A DNA stretch of 64,000 nt from CAIWTU01 sp035686205 (GCA_035686205.1 DASRZQ010000119.1:1-64000); one strand, 5' to 3'; positions 17,809 to 27,194 are shown, counted from the stretch's first letter. The notes: generated by a model not told the origin, from the sequence alone. Made by a program: numbers and translations.

Positions 17809-19095
17809 ATGCCGGAAAAAAAAGCAAGCCTTGATACGCTGGCCCTGCACGCCGGTCACGTCCCGGATTCCGCGACACTGTCCCGCGCCGTTCCCATCTA
17901 CCAGACATCGTCATATGTCTTCAAAAGCTCGGAGCACGCGGCAAAATTATTTGCTCTCGAAGAGCCGGGAAACATATATACGAGGATAATGAATCCGACC
18001 ACTGATGTACTGGAAAAGCGCATGGCCGAGCTTGACGGGGGCGTGGGAGCGCTGGCGGTAGCGTCCGGACAGGCAGCCATTACCTTTGCCGTTTTGAATA
18101 TCGCCCAGGCAGGACAGAACGTCATATCCACCAGCTACCTGTATGGCGGAACCTACAACCTGTTTCATTATACCCTGCCCAAACTTGGAATAGATGTGAA
18201 GTTCGTTGACAGTTCCGATCCGGAAAACATCCGGGCGGCAATCGACGGGAAAACGCGTCTGGTTTATACCGAATCGGTCGGGAACCCGAAAAATAATGTC
18301 GATGACTTCGAGGCCATCGCGAAAGTCGCCCATGACGCCGGAATTCCGTTCGTTGTCGACAACACGGTTACAACTCCCTACCTGTTCAGGCCGCTCGAGC
18401 ACGGAGCGGACATAGTCGTCTATTCACTGACAAAGTTTATAGGCGGCCACGGGACAAGCATCGGCGGCTGCGTGGTGGATGGGGGCAAATTTCCGTGGAA
18501 CAACGGCAGGTTTCCGGAATTTACCGAACCGGATCCGTCTTATCACGGAATCAGGTTCTGGGAAGCAATCGGCAACCAGTCATATATCATTAAAATGCGT
18601 GTCGAGCTGTTGCGCGACATGGGGGCGCCCCTGTCACCGTTCAACTCTTTTCTGATTCTTCAGGGGCTGGAAACACTTCATGTCAGGATGCCGCGCCACG
18701 TGGAGAACGCCGGAAAAGTGGCCGAATGGCTCGAAAAAAATCCATTTGTCACCTGGGTTAATTATCCCGGACTTGCCAGCCACAGAGACTATCAAAGGGC
18801 CCGTAAATACCTCCCGAAAGGGGCCGGGGCTATCATCGGGTTCGGCATCAGGGGAGGGGTTGAAGCAGGAAAGAAATTCATCGACAACGTCAGGCTTCTG
18901 TCGCATCTGGCCAACATCGGCGACGCAAAGTCTCTGGTAATCCATCCGGCTTCGACGACCCACCAGCAGCTTACCGAGGAAGAGCAGTACGCGACGGGTG
19001 TTACCCCGGATTTCATAAGGCTTTCCATCGGTATTGAGGATGCCGCGGACATTATCGCTGATATCGACCAGGCTCTGAAAGCTTCACAGGCGTAA
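17809..19095 (+). CDS. metY: O-acetylhomoserine sulfhydrylase (PLP-dependent)
   Basis: A 428-residue Cys/Met-metabolism PLP enzyme making homocysteine from O-acetylhomoserine and sulfide. Features: LHAGHVPDSATLSRAVPIYQTSS, YTRIMNPTTDVLEKRMAELDGG, the cofactor lysine in SLTKFIGGHGTSIGG and the C-terminal SLVIHPASTTHQQL. The ATG at 17809 has GGAGG 5 bases upstream; the TTG at 17797 lies at that site and is not the start. Monocistronic between a promoter and a strong terminator. Substrate choice (acetyl- versus succinyl-homoserine) is inferred from similarity. Confidence 0.93.
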   Translation: MPEKKASLDTLALHAGHVPDSATLSRAVPIYQTSSYVFKSSEHAAKLFALEEPGNIYTRIMNPTTDVLEKRMAELDGGVGALAVASGQAAITFAVLNIAQAGQNVISTSYLYGGTYNLFHYTLPKLGIDVKFVDSSDPENIRAAIDGKTRLVYTESVGNPKNNVDDFEAIAKVAHDAGIPFVVDNTVTTPYLFRPLEHGADIVVYSLTKFIGGHGTSIGGCVVDGGKFPWNNGRFPEFTEPDPSYHGIRFWEAIGNQSYIIKMRVELLRDMGAPLSPFNSFLILQGLETLHVRMPRHVENAGKVAEWLEKNPFVTWVNYPGLASHRDYQRARKYLPKGAGAIIGFGIRGGVEAGKKFIDNVRLLSHLANIGDAKSLVIHPASTTHQQLTEEEQYATGVTPDFIRLSIGIEDAADIIADIDQALKASQA

Positions 19096-19185
19096 CAATT
19101 TGTATCGTTAAAGTTGATATGAAGTTTTACGGCGGAAAAGGCCGTTTTTGAAACATTTTGAATAAAATAAATGTGAAGTTGTGAG

Positions 19186-19215
19186 AAAGGTGACCGTTCG
19201 CGGGCACCTTTTTTT
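19186..19215 (+). terminator. Rho-independent terminator of metY
   Basis: Stem AAAGGTGACCG / CGGGCACCTTT (one A-G mismatch) closed by the very stable TTCG tetraloop and followed by a T-run, 91 bases past the metY stop. Confidence 0.9.
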
Positions 19216-19473
19216 ATGCTTCCAATTAGTTAAAGTACGTTCTGGTATTTAATGCCGGATCGTTCAGAGCGTTCACGTGTGCAATCAGCAGGGTTGATTC
19301 TCCTGCGCCGGATTCCTTTTTAAATCCCCTGTTTTCAAAAATTATTTGATCACTGACACGGCCGTTACGGCTTGAATCCAATCTGGCCTTGTGTTTCGAA
19401 AGGCTAAGGATTTGAGCCATTATATTCCTTATATTTGATATGAAACAGTGACAATGGATTTCAAATAAAGTTT
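19216..19473. other. Non-coding stretch before the chemoreceptor
   Basis: About 260 bases with no gene I can support. A 119-codon open frame on the minus strand crosses it but has no ribosome site and no family features, and it would overlap the sigma-28 promoter. Confidence 0.5.
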
Positions 19474-19500
19474 TAAAGTTATTTACTCTAGTGCCGATAA
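19474..19500 (+). promoter_or_regulatory. Sigma-28 (FliA) promoter of the chemoreceptor gene
   Basis: TAAAGTTA (19474-19481), 11 bases, then GCCGATAA (19493-19500). This is the FliA consensus TAAAGTTT-N11-GCCGATAA with a single deviation, 97 bases before the chemoreceptor ATG. It predicts co-expression with late flagellar genes. Confidence 0.85.
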
Positions 19501-19596
19501 AAGGAATGAATTCTGTTATGGAAATCTCTTTAGGAAACTCATTCTGATAAGTCTCGCGGATCGGATTACATAAACGACAAAACAAGGAGGCGTTAT

Positions 19597-21228
19597 ATGT
19601 TTTTCAACAATCTTAGGATCGGCATGAAAATGGGGTTGGTCTCTGGTTTCCTTTTGTTGACGGTCATTGTCATGATTTTTTTTGGGTTGAGCAGTTCGCA
19701 AAAAGTAAACAAATCCCTGGAGCAGATTGCAAAAGGTAATTACCTGAAGACGCTTTACGCCGCCCAGTCCGCAAAAGCGCTTGATGAAGTCCAGAATAGC
19801 ATAAGAATGCTGGTTATTCTAAAAGACCCAAATGCAATTATTGCCGAAAAGAAAAAATTGGAAGACGCCAGGGCAAAATACCGCGAAAATATGAGCAAAC
19901 TTGAACAAATTGAAAAGAACGAAAAAGGGATAAGCCTAATCAATAATGCAAAAAGCGCTATTGCTCCTGCTGTCGTTGTTAACAATAAAATAATTGAATT
20001 GGCCCTCGCGCACGAACGGGACAAAGCAGCTGAACTATTACTGAAAGAGGGCGTCCCCCTGACCGAAAAAGTCCAGAACGCCTTCGAGGAACAGTTTAAA
20101 TATCAGCAGGGATGTGTCGAAGAAGCCTATAAAAAATCTGTTGATTTATACACAAGAGTTAAGATCATACAACTTGTCGCCGGCGCGATTTCCATTATTC
20201 TCGGCCTGACGGCGTCAATGTTTCTCATCAGGAATTTTGTTACCAGGATCAACCGGGTGGCAAAAACCATGAACCGGGTGGCGGACGGAGATATATCCGT
20301 AAAACTGAGAATTTACGCAGATGATGAGATTGGCGATCTGGGGCGGAGCATCAACAGGATGCTCTCTTCCATAAACAATATGATTTCGTCAATTAAGGAA
20401 ACCGCTATCCAGGTGGCTTCCTCCGCAAACGTTTTGTATTCGAGTGCGGAGCAGATCGCAACGGGAGCGGAGCAGGCCGCGGCTCAGTCCGGAACTGTTG
20501 CAACCGCAAGTGAAGAGATGGCCGCAACCTCCTCGGAAATTGCCCAGAACTGCAGCATGGCCGCTGAAAGTTCCCGAAAGGCGACGGAATCCGCGTCCGA
20601 TGGCGTGTCAGTCGTGGCAGAGACGGTTTCCGGCATGAGCAGGATTGCCCAGAGGGTCAAGGAGACGGCAAAGACCGTGGAAAACCTTGGTTCCCGCTCT
20701 GACCAGATCGGAGATATCGTCGGAACGATCGAAGACATCGCCGACCAGACAAATCTTCTTGCCTTAAATGCCGCCATAGAGGCCGCAAGGGCCGGAGAGC
20801 AGGGAAGAGGGTTCGCCGTTGTCGCGGATGAAGTCAGGGCGCTTGCAGAAAGGACAACCAGGGCAACCAAGGAAATCGGCCAGATGATAAGGACCATCCA
20901 GTCCGAGACCAGGGGAGCGGTTTCTTCCATGGAGGATGGCGTGAACGAAGTGGAAAAGGGAACAAAAGCCGCGGCCAAATCCGGAAAGGCCCTGGAGCAG
21001 ATAATGGAGCAAATAAATACTGTTACCATGCAGATAAACCAGATTGCCACAGCCGCGGAGCAGCAGACCGCCACGACATCGGAAATTACCAACAACATCC
21101 AGCAGATTTCCGAGGTTGTGCAGGCAAGCGCATCCTGCTCACAGGATTCAGCTTCGGCGGCAAGCCGCCTGTCGAAGCTTTCGGATGAACTGGGACATCT
21201 GGTGGGTCAATTTACCCTGGCGTCGTAA
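19597..21228 (+). CDS. Methyl-accepting chemotaxis protein
   Basis: A 543-residue chemoreceptor. TM1 at about 10-30, a periplasmic four-helix-bundle sensor domain at about 31-185, TM2 at about 188-210 (VAGAISIILGLTASMFLI), HAMP at about 211-265 (ADGDISVKL...DEIGDLGRSIN). The long coiled-coil signalling domain has the hairpin tip core (DIADQTNLLALNAAIEAARAGE, here only partly quoted: QTNLLALNAAIEAARA) that binds CheA/CheW. No C-terminal CheR-tether pentapeptide. AAGGAGG precedes the ATG. The ligand is unknown. Expression is predicted from the sigma-28 promoter upstream. Confidence 0.95.
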   Translation: MFFNNLRIGMKMGLVSGFLLLTVIVMIFFGLSSSQKVNKSLEQIAKGNYLKTLYAAQSAKALDEVQNSIRMLVILKDPNAIIAEKKKLEDARAKYRENMSKLEQIEKNEKGISLINNAKSAIAPAVVVNNKIIELALAHERDKAAELLLKEGVPLTEKVQNAFEEQFKYQQGCVEEAYKKSVDLYTRVKIIQLVAGAISIILGLTASMFLIRNFVTRINRVAKTMNRVADGDISVKLRIYADDEIGDLGRSINRMLSSINNMISSIKETAIQVASSANVLYSSAEQIATGAEQAAAQSGTVATASEEMAATSSEIAQNCSMAAESSRKATESASDGVSVVAETVSGMSRIAQRVKETAKTVENLGSRSDQIGDIVGTIEDIADQTNLLALNAAIEAARAGEQGRGFAVVADEVRALAERTTRATKEIGQMIRTIQSETRGAVSSMEDGVNEVEKGTKAAAKSGKALEQIMEQINTVTMQINQIATAAEQQTATTSEITNNIQQISEVVQASASCSQDSASAASRLSKLSDELGHLVGQFTLAS

Positions 21229-21244
21229 AAACCAGGCAAAAGAC

Positions 21245-22333
21245 TTAGTAACCACCCCCGCCCTTGCGGGCTTCCCCCTCCTGATTCAGGAGGGGGGCCT
21301 TGCTATGCTGGATTTTCAAGCGTTCTTCCAGAAAGTTATCCAATTGCACGGCAGCAGCGCTTAAATCTTCCAGCGACAAGGTCAGGTCGGCGTTCCATTC
21401 TTTGGTCTTGTAATAAACCCTGTCATAATAGCAATTCAACAACCCGGCCATAAACGGCTCCAGTTCCCAGTTCTCGAGGCAGTCCGAAATCTCCCTGTAT
21501 TTCAGTCCGCCGAGTTTCCTGGAAATCCTGGACAGAGCTGCCGCCATGTCGATCTTGTATTCGGGCCTGCCGTATTCTTCAATAAGGCGCGAAACCCTCG
21601 TTTCGATGGAGGCTTCGCACCAGATCCTGATCCCGCGGTTCATGACTTCGTACATGTTTCCCGGAAGCGATATCCTGCCGATCCGCCTGCTTTCGCCTTC
21701 TAATATAACCGGCTTGTCTTCGGGGCTCTTTTGCAGGGCATGCCAGAGAATGCTCTCAAAACGCTTCTGGCTGATTGTCTGGTCGAGTCCCAGTGCGCCG
21801 AAGGCGGAACCCCTGTGACATGCCAGCGCCTCCAGGTCAATCACGGTATAATTTTCGCCCCGCAGTGTTTCCAGAAAACTGGTTTTTCCCACTCCGGTAA
21901 GCCCGTGGAGAACTACTACCGGTCCTGGAGGAGTGAAATTCTCGAAATATGACACGACCTGGTTGCGGTATGACTTGTACCCCCCATGAAGTTGTAATGA
22001 CCTGTAACCTACAAGATCAAGGATGGTCGCGACCGTTTTGCTCCTGAGACCGCCTCGCCAGCAATACACGAGGACAGGACGTCCGCAGGCTTTCAATGCA
22101 ATTTCTTCTACAATCCGGGGAAATCGGGGGGCCGTAAGCTCCAGTCCTCTTCTCCGTGCCTCATGCGGTCCCGTATTCTTGTAAAGAATCCCGATTTCAA
22201 TCCGTTCTTCATTGCCAAGGAGCGGAACGTTTATGGCTCCGGGAATGTGGTCCTCGTGGAACTCAAGCGGAGTACGGACATCGACAATCAGATGAGTGTC
22301 CAGAAACGATTTGTTGAAACTTGCGGTGTGCAT
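21245..22333 (-). CDS. mnmH: tRNA 2-selenouridine synthase (SelU)
   Basis: A 362-residue enzyme that replaces sulfur by selenium in the wobble 2-thiouridine of Lys/Glu/Gln tRNAs using selenophosphate. The N-terminal rhodanese domain has the active cysteine in VYCWRGGLRS, and the C-terminal P-loop domain has GLTGVGKTSFL. ATG 22333 (MHTASFNK) has GGAG upstream; an extension to 22441 has no family similarity. The last dozen or so codons (APLLNQEGEARKGGGGY) are supplied by a hairpin repeat rather than by family sequence. Its presence implies a selD gene elsewhere. Confidence 0.93.
   Translation of the reverse strand: MHTASFNKSFLDTHLIVDVRTPLEFHEDHIPGAINVPLLGNEERIEIGILYKNTGPHEARRRGLELTAPRFPRIVEEIALKACGRPVLVYCWRGGLRSKTVATILDLVGYRSLQLHGGYKSYRNQVVSYFENFTPPGPVVVLHGLTGVGKTSFLETLRGENYTVIDLEALACHRGSAFGALGLDQTISQKRFESILWHALQKSPEDKPVILEGESRRIGRISLPGNMYEVMNRGIRIWCEASIETRVSRLIEEYGRPEYKIDMAAALSRISRKLGGLKYREISDCLENWELEPFMAGLLNCYYDRVYYKTKEWNADLTLSLEDLSAAAVQLDNFLEERLKIQHSKAPLLNQEGEARKGGGGY
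21257..21296. repeat. Double-hairpin repeat at the mnmH 3' end
   Basis: Two hairpins in tandem: CCCGC-CCTT-GCGGG (21257-21270), and a perfect 11-bp inverted repeat CCCCCTCCTGA / TCAGGAGGGGG around a single T (21274-21296). It lies between the convergent chemoreceptor and mnmH genes and encodes the mnmH C-terminus. It looks like a REP-type palindrome that may also terminate transcription from both sides. Confidence 0.65.
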
Positions 22334-22535
22334 GGTTTTTCTCCGTGTACCCGGATTATAGGACAAGGAACAAGACAATGCAAGGAGACGCGTACTTGGG
22401 TATGATGTTGCGCGGGCAGCCCGTCTTGAGTTTTGAGGCATGCTGTGTTATACATTATATGTTTCAGGCTTTGAAACTCGCATCTGGAGATGCGCGGAAG
22501 GAGCCGATAGTGTTTTATCTTCAAAGGAGGAAGAA

Positions 22536-23831
22536 ATGTGTGAAACAGGAGCCGGTTATTCGGCAGGCTTCCGCAAGGCTCTGGAAACAGGTCGTCCAAC
22601 GAATATCGCCAGGCTGTTTCCCAACTCGAAAGCCCTGATAGTGAGCGGAAAAGTGATTGACAGGGCTATGAAAACGAAGGGAAACGCAATTGCCATGGCG
22701 GCAAACGGCAGGAGTTATTTTGTCGTTCGCGGCGTGCTCAAGGCCGCCCAGAAGGCAAATGCCGCCGTCATCATAGAGATCGCCAAGTCCGAGGGAGGCG
22801 CCAAGGCATACTGCGCAGTTAACTACTGGAACATGGCACGAATAGTCGACGCCCTTTGCAATGAACTCGGCATTACCGTGCCCGTAGCCATCCATGCCGA
22901 CCATTACGGCATCAAAAGCGAAAAGGACATAACACAGGCTAAGGTTGAGATACCGACCATGTTCGAAGCGGGCATTACATCCATCGCAATAGATGCTTCT
23001 CATCTTCCGGACGATCAGAATCTTCTGGCGGGCATTGAACTGAACGCTTATGTGCCGAAGTGGGCCGGCCTGGAAACCGAAGTGGGTGAGATAAAAGGAA
23101 AGGCGGGGCTGTCCACCGTCGAGGAAGCGTTGTTTCAGATTAAAGGGCTGAATGCCTATGGAATATTTCCGGATTGGATTGCCCTCAACAACGGGACTAC
23201 CCACGGCATCGAGGCAAGCTCCCAGGGAATCCAGGTGCAGCTGACGGCGGACATTCACAAGGCGCTTGCAAAATACAATATCTCCGGCGCCCAGCACGGC
23301 ACTTCCGGCAACAGCTCCGAAAAGCTTCGCGAGATAGCGGCCAAAACGGCCACAACAAAGGCAAATGTTGCCACCGCATTGCAGATGGTGTCCTGGGGAC
23401 TGGAAGTGAATGACTACGGAAACGCCATGCTGGACGATAATGGCAACTTCATCAAGGTTAAGGGTGAGGGGGTAACAGAGGAATTATGGGCCGAAATGGT
23501 TGCATACGCGGAATCCAAGGGGTACAAAAAAGGAGACTACAAAAACCTTAATCTTCCGTTTGAAAATAAGCTTCTTTCCCAGCCACTGGAAATTCGTGAA
23601 CGGATGACTGAACGGGTTGAAAATTTTGCGTATTCCATGATGGTTGATGTATTAAATTCGGGAGACACCGCGTCCCTGGCATTGGAGGCAATTCTGAATG
23701 CGGGCTCGTATGACCTGGGGCCAAAGTCGAGCCGTATTGAAAATCCGGCGGACTGGACCAGAGAAATGATTGCTGAACGCGTAAAGTCCCTTTCCTGCGA
23801 CAAGGGGCCGGCAGGAAATTTTGAGGATTGA
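22536..23831 (+). CDS. fba: Class II fructose-bisphosphate aldolase family protein
   Basis: A 431-residue zinc-dependent aldolase of the long variety. Seen: an N-terminal barrel with ANGRSYFVVRGVLKAAQKANA, the zinc/catalytic block VAIHADHYGIKS, ETEVGEIKGKAG, and the C-terminal half GAQHGTSGNSSEKLREIA with the usual substrate loop. Expected role: cleavage or formation of fructose 1,6-bisphosphate in glycolysis/gluconeogenesis. Start ATG 22536 follows a perfect AAAGGAGG; upstream in-frame codons to 22440 are not conserved in type. Standing alone, followed by a terminator. A related aldolase substrate cannot be excluded. Confidence 0.88.
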   Translation: MCETGAGYSAGFRKALETGRPTNIARLFPNSKALIVSGKVIDRAMKTKGNAIAMAANGRSYFVVRGVLKAAQKANAAVIIEIAKSEGGAKAYCAVNYWNMARIVDALCNELGITVPVAIHADHYGIKSEKDITQAKVEIPTMFEAGITSIAIDASHLPDDQNLLAGIELNAYVPKWAGLETEVGEIKGKAGLSTVEEALFQIKGLNAYGIFPDWIALNNGTTHGIEASSQGIQVQLTADIHKALAKYNISGAQHGTSGNSSEKLREIAAKTATTKANVATALQMVSWGLEVNDYGNAMLDDNGNFIKVKGEGVTEELWAEMVAYAESKGYKKGDYKNLNLPFENKLLSQPLEIRERMTERVENFAYSMMVDVLNSGDTASLALEAILNAGSYDLGPKSSRIENPADWTREMIAERVKSLSCDKGPAGNFED

Positions 23832-23934
23832 TCAGAAATTTTAATGTTTATCGAGTTATTTTGATGCAGTGTTGAAGGAAAGAAGGTTTCGTAATTCAAA
23901 AATGGCTACAGGGCACCTTTTTGAGAAAAGGGGG

Positions 23935-23962
23935 AGGGGGCGAAAGCCCCTCTCTTTTTTGC
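23935..23962 (+). terminator. Rho-independent terminator of the aldolase gene
   Basis: A G-run (GGGGGC) and GCCCC close a GAAA tetraloop, followed by TCTCTTTTTT, about 105 bases past the aldolase stop. Confidence 0.8.
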
Positions 23963-24027
23963 CCGATAAAATGTCTCGTCGCCTGTTCTCAGGCTGTCGA
24001 CCATATTGATTTGAGAGGCCGTGGCCG

Positions 24028-24207
24028 ATGATAGTGAATTGTCCGGTATGCGGAAAAGAAAAAGAATGGAGCGGGAATCCCTTCCGTCCCTTCTGCTCGG
24101 AAAGGTGCAAGAATATCGACCTTGCCGCCTGGGCATCGGGAGAATACCGGATTTCCGGGGAGAAAAAGCGGGACGGTGAAGGGGATGAAGAACCTGAGGA
24201 TGGGTGA
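24028..24207 (+). CDS. yacG: DNA gyrase inhibitor / zinc-binding protein YacG
   Basis: A 59-residue zinc ribbon starting MIVNCPVCGKEKEW. The four metal cysteines are C5, C8, C23 and C27 (PFCSERCKNIDLAAW), followed by the family signature GEYRI. The C-terminus is acidic. In other bacteria YacG binds GyrB and inhibits gyrase. GAGGCC lies a few bases before the ATG, so the ribosome site is weak. It lies between the aldolase terminator and gltX. Confidence 0.9.
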   Translation: MIVNCPVCGKEKEWSGNPFRPFCSERCKNIDLAAWASGEYRISGEKKRDGEGDEEPEDG

Positions 24208-24407
24208 AATATACCTGATCCGCGAGTATTAAAGCTTTCACTCGCTTTGAATACCTCTGTATCGGTTTCACCCTCCGGGATCATAATTAGCTCGAAGAAG
24301 CCGTCATGAAACTGATCATGCGGCAATGGACCCGGCATGGCGTTTGTTGCGGCTTTCATGCTTATGTATTCAAGATACGGCAAAAAATTATCGCCAAGGA
24401 GTATAAA

Positions 24408-25826
24408 ATGTCCGAAGTACGTCTTAGATTCGCGCCTAGTCCTACGGGATTTCTTCACATAGGCGGCGCCAGAACGGCATTGTTCAACTGGCTGCAGGCC
24501 AGGAAGGAAAAGGGTAAGTTTATTTTGCGAATAGAAGACACCGACGTCGCCCGTTCAACCCGGGAGTCGGTCGACGCGATTCTTGAAGGCATGAAGTGGC
24601 TCGGCCTGGACTGGGACGAGGGGCCGATTTACCAGTCGGACAATTTCCACGTCTACCGGGAGTTTGTCGAGAAACTGGTGGCTGAGGGAAAGGCCTACAA
24701 GTGCTACTGCAGTCCCGAGGAACTGGAAGCAAAAAGGGAAAAAGCCCTCCTGGAAAAGAGAAAACCCAAGTACGACGGGACCTGTCGTAATCTGGACGGC
24801 GATCTTCCCGGCAAGCCTTTTGTAATCCGCTTCAAGACCCCACATGAAGGCATTACCGTATTTGACGACATCATCAAAGGGAGTATATCTTTCAACAATG
24901 AGGAACTTGACGACCTGATAATCCAGAGAACCGACGGAACGCCGACATATAACTTCGTAGTGGTTGTCGATGACGCGGTAATGGGAATCACCACGGTAAT
25001 CAGGGGTGACGACCATGTAAACAATACGCCCCGGCAGATACTTCTCTACGAAGCCCTGGGATATCCGGTGCCGAAATTCGCCCATGTCCCTATGATCCTC
25101 GGTTCAGACAAGACACGTCTTTCGAAACGCCACGGTGCAACCAGTGTCATCGCTTACCGGGACATGGGCTACCTTCCCGAAGCCGTGGTGAATTATCTGG
25201 TCCGCCTCGGCTGGAGCCATGGCGATCAGGAAATATTCAGTCTGGAAGAACTCATGGCAAAATTTTCGCTGGAAGATGTCGGACGTTCGGCCGGGGTTTT
25301 CAATCCCGAAAAGCTGTTGTGGCTGAATGCCCATTATATTAAAACAGGCGACCCGGAAAGGCTCGCCGTACTCCTCCTGCCGTTCCTGGCGCAACGGGGA
25401 ATTGATCCGGCCGGCGGACCGGACCTCGTTTCGGTGGTTAAAACTCTGCAGGACAGGTCCAGGACAATGATCGAGATGGCGGACGGGGCCCTCTTCTATT
25501 ACAGGGGAGATTTCGAGTATGACGACAAGGCCCTGGAAAAATTCCTGCATGGCAATCTTGTCAGGTTGTTCGAAGAATTAAAAGACAAGCTGATGGAAGC
25601 GGAGCATTTGGGCCATGAAACCATCGATGCGCTTTTCAAGGACATCTGCGGCAGGCACGGCGTCAAAATGAAAGATGTGGCCCTCCCGGCCCGGATTGCC
25701 GTTACCGGCGGGACAGCGTCGCCTGGGCTTTTTGACGTTATGGAAGTGTTGGGAAGCAAAGAAACCGTCAAAAGGCTCGAACGAGCCATTGAGCACGTGA
25801 AGGAGCTTGAAAAGAGTAAAAAATAA
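24408..25826 (+). CDS. gltX: Glutamyl-tRNA synthetase
   Basis: A 472-residue class I aminoacyl-tRNA synthetase charging tRNA-Glu. The HIGH-type motif is SPTGFLHIGGARTALFN (His17), and the KMSKS-type motif is TRLSKRHG near residue 237. The C-terminal anticodon-binding part is present and of normal length. ATG 24408 (MSEVRLRF) follows AAGGAG; an in-frame extension to 24306 is unrelated to the family. A bidirectional terminator follows. Confidence 0.96.
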   Translation: MSEVRLRFAPSPTGFLHIGGARTALFNWLQARKEKGKFILRIEDTDVARSTRESVDAILEGMKWLGLDWDEGPIYQSDNFHVYREFVEKLVAEGKAYKCYCSPEELEAKREKALLEKRKPKYDGTCRNLDGDLPGKPFVIRFKTPHEGITVFDDIIKGSISFNNEELDDLIIQRTDGTPTYNFVVVVDDAVMGITTVIRGDDHVNNTPRQILLYEALGYPVPKFAHVPMILGSDKTRLSKRHGATSVIAYRDMGYLPEAVVNYLVRLGWSHGDQEIFSLEELMAKFSLEDVGRSAGVFNPEKLLWLNAHYIKTGDPERLAVLLLPFLAQRGIDPAGGPDLVSVVKTLQDRSRTMIEMADGALFYYRGDFEYDDKALEKFLHGNLVRLFEELKDKLMEAEHLGHETIDALFKDICGRHGVKMKDVALPARIAVTGGTASPGLFDVMEVLGSKETVKRLERAIEHVKELEKSKK

Positions 25827-25841
25827 GCATCATACGGAATT

Positions 25842-25880
25842 AAAAAAAGGCCGCCCGTTTTTAGCTGGGCGGCCTTTTTT
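25842..25880. terminator. Bidirectional terminator between gltX and amt
   Basis: An 8-bp GC stem GGCCGCCC / GGGCGGCC with a 10-base loop is flanked by A7 on the left and T6 on the right, so it can end transcription from gltX (plus) and amt (minus). Confidence 0.93.
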
Positions 25881-25896
25881 GCCAAATGTGTGACGT

Positions 25897-27117
25897 TTAT
25901 TTTACCTGTTCTTCAGGATAGGCATCGATGCTGTGGATTGTAAGGTCCGGACCTGCAAACTCCTCTTCCTTGCTCAGTCGTATGCCGACGGTCTTGCCGA
26001 TAACCGTATAGACCAGGAAACCGCAGGCAAGTGCGAAAACGAGAGCTGTAACGCTTCCCAGAAGCTGGGACACGAAGGAAACCCCTCCCAAACCTCCGAG
26101 CTCCTTGTAGCCGAAAATACCCGCTGCGATACCGCCCCATGTGCCGCAGACGCCGTGCAGAGGCCAGACGCCGAGCACGTCGTCAATTTTCATCTTGAAC
26201 TGCTCAATCTGGAAGCCGTAGACGAAAATGAGGGAAGCTATACCTCCAGTGAAAAAGGCCGCAATCGGATGCATGAGGTCGCTTCCGGCACAGATGGCAA
26301 TCAGGCCTGCCAGGGCGCCGTTATGGACAAAGCCGGGGTCGTTTTTGCCGGCGACCAGGGCGAACAATACCCCGCCGACCATGGCCATGAGGGAATTTAC
26401 GGCAACAAGGCCCGATATGGCCTGCAAATGACCCGCGCTCATGACATTAAACCCGAACCATCCCACAGCCAGAATCCAGGACCCGAGACAAAGGAAAGGA
26501 ATGTTGCTGACGGGAATCGGGTTTGATCTGTGGTCGACGTAGCGGTCGGACCTTGCACCGAGGATCAGCACGGCTGGAAGGGCCAGCCAGCCTCCCATGG
26601 AGTGCACGACAACCGAACCCGCGTAGTCATGGAATTCGGCGCCGCCCAGGCTTTTGAACACCCCCTGGAGAAGGGGAGCGTTCTTGCCCCATATGAACGA
26701 TTCGAAGACGGGATAGACAATGGCGACGAAAATGGCTCCGGCGGCCAGCTGAGGCCAGAACTTGGCTCGCTCGGCGATACCGCCCGAGATGATGGCGGGA
26801 ATGCATGCCGCAAAACAGAGCAGAAAGAAATAGTGGACCAGGTCATATCCCTGGGTTTGAGCCATCAGCTGGTCAGCGGGCTTCAGAAATGAAATCCCGT
26901 ATGCAACCGGAAAGCCGACCAGGAAATATACGACCGTCGATACAGACCAGTCGGAAAGGATTTTAACAAAAGCATTAACCTGACTCTTTTTTCTTACCGT
27001 GCCAACCTCAAGGAAGGCAAATCCGGCGTGCATGGCAAATACCAGCACCGCCCCCAACATCAGGAACAAAACATCAGAGCTGTTCCTCAACCCAGTCGCC
27101 ATTGACAGAGATTCCAT
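25897..27117 (-). CDS. amt: Ammonium transporter
   Basis: A 406-residue Amt/MEP/Rh channel with 11 expected membrane spans. Typical blocks: FAMHAGFAFLEVGTVRKKS, the FFLLCFAACIPAIISGGIAERAKFW family signature in pieces, DYAGSVVVHSMGGW, the conserved pore region NGALAGLIAICAGSD, and DDVLGVWPLHGVCGTWGG. It imports ammonium. GGAGG lies 9 bases before the ATG, and a sigma-54 promoter is upstream. No glnK is adjacent, which is unusual for amt genes, so its PII partner must be elsewhere. Confidence 0.95.
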   Translation of the reverse strand: MESLSMATGLRNSSDVLFLMLGAVLVFAMHAGFAFLEVGTVRKKSQVNAFVKILSDWSVSTVVYFLVGFPVAYGISFLKPADQLMAQTQGYDLVHYFFLLCFAACIPAIISGGIAERAKFWPQLAAGAIFVAIVYPVFESFIWGKNAPLLQGVFKSLGGAEFHDYAGSVVVHSMGGWLALPAVLILGARSDRYVDHRSNPIPVSNIPFLCLGSWILAVGWFGFNVMSAGHLQAISGLVAVNSLMAMVGGVLFALVAGKNDPGFVHNGALAGLIAICAGSDLMHPIAAFFTGGIASLIFVYGFQIEQFKMKIDDVLGVWPLHGVCGTWGGIAAGIFGYKELGGLGGVSFVSQLLGSVTALVFALACGFLVYTVIGKTVGIRLSKEEEFAGPDLTIHSIDAYPEEQVK

Positions 27118-27178
27118 TTCTCATACCTCCATTGGTATATGCTTTTCCCGCCATTGGGAAAATTAACCCTCTTGTTAA

Positions 27179-27194
27179 GCAATCTTTTTGCCAA
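27179..27194 (-). promoter_or_regulatory. Sigma-54 promoter of amt
   Basis: On the minus strand TTGGCA-AAAAGA-TTGC places the invariant GG and GC exactly 10 bases apart (the -24/-12 geometry), about 62 bases before the amt start. It predicts nitrogen-responsive control by an NtrC-type activator. Confidence 0.75.

Noticed and set aside
19226..19585. 119-codon minus-strand frame before the chemoreceptor
   Set aside because: No ribosome site or family, and it overlaps the sigma-28 promoter.
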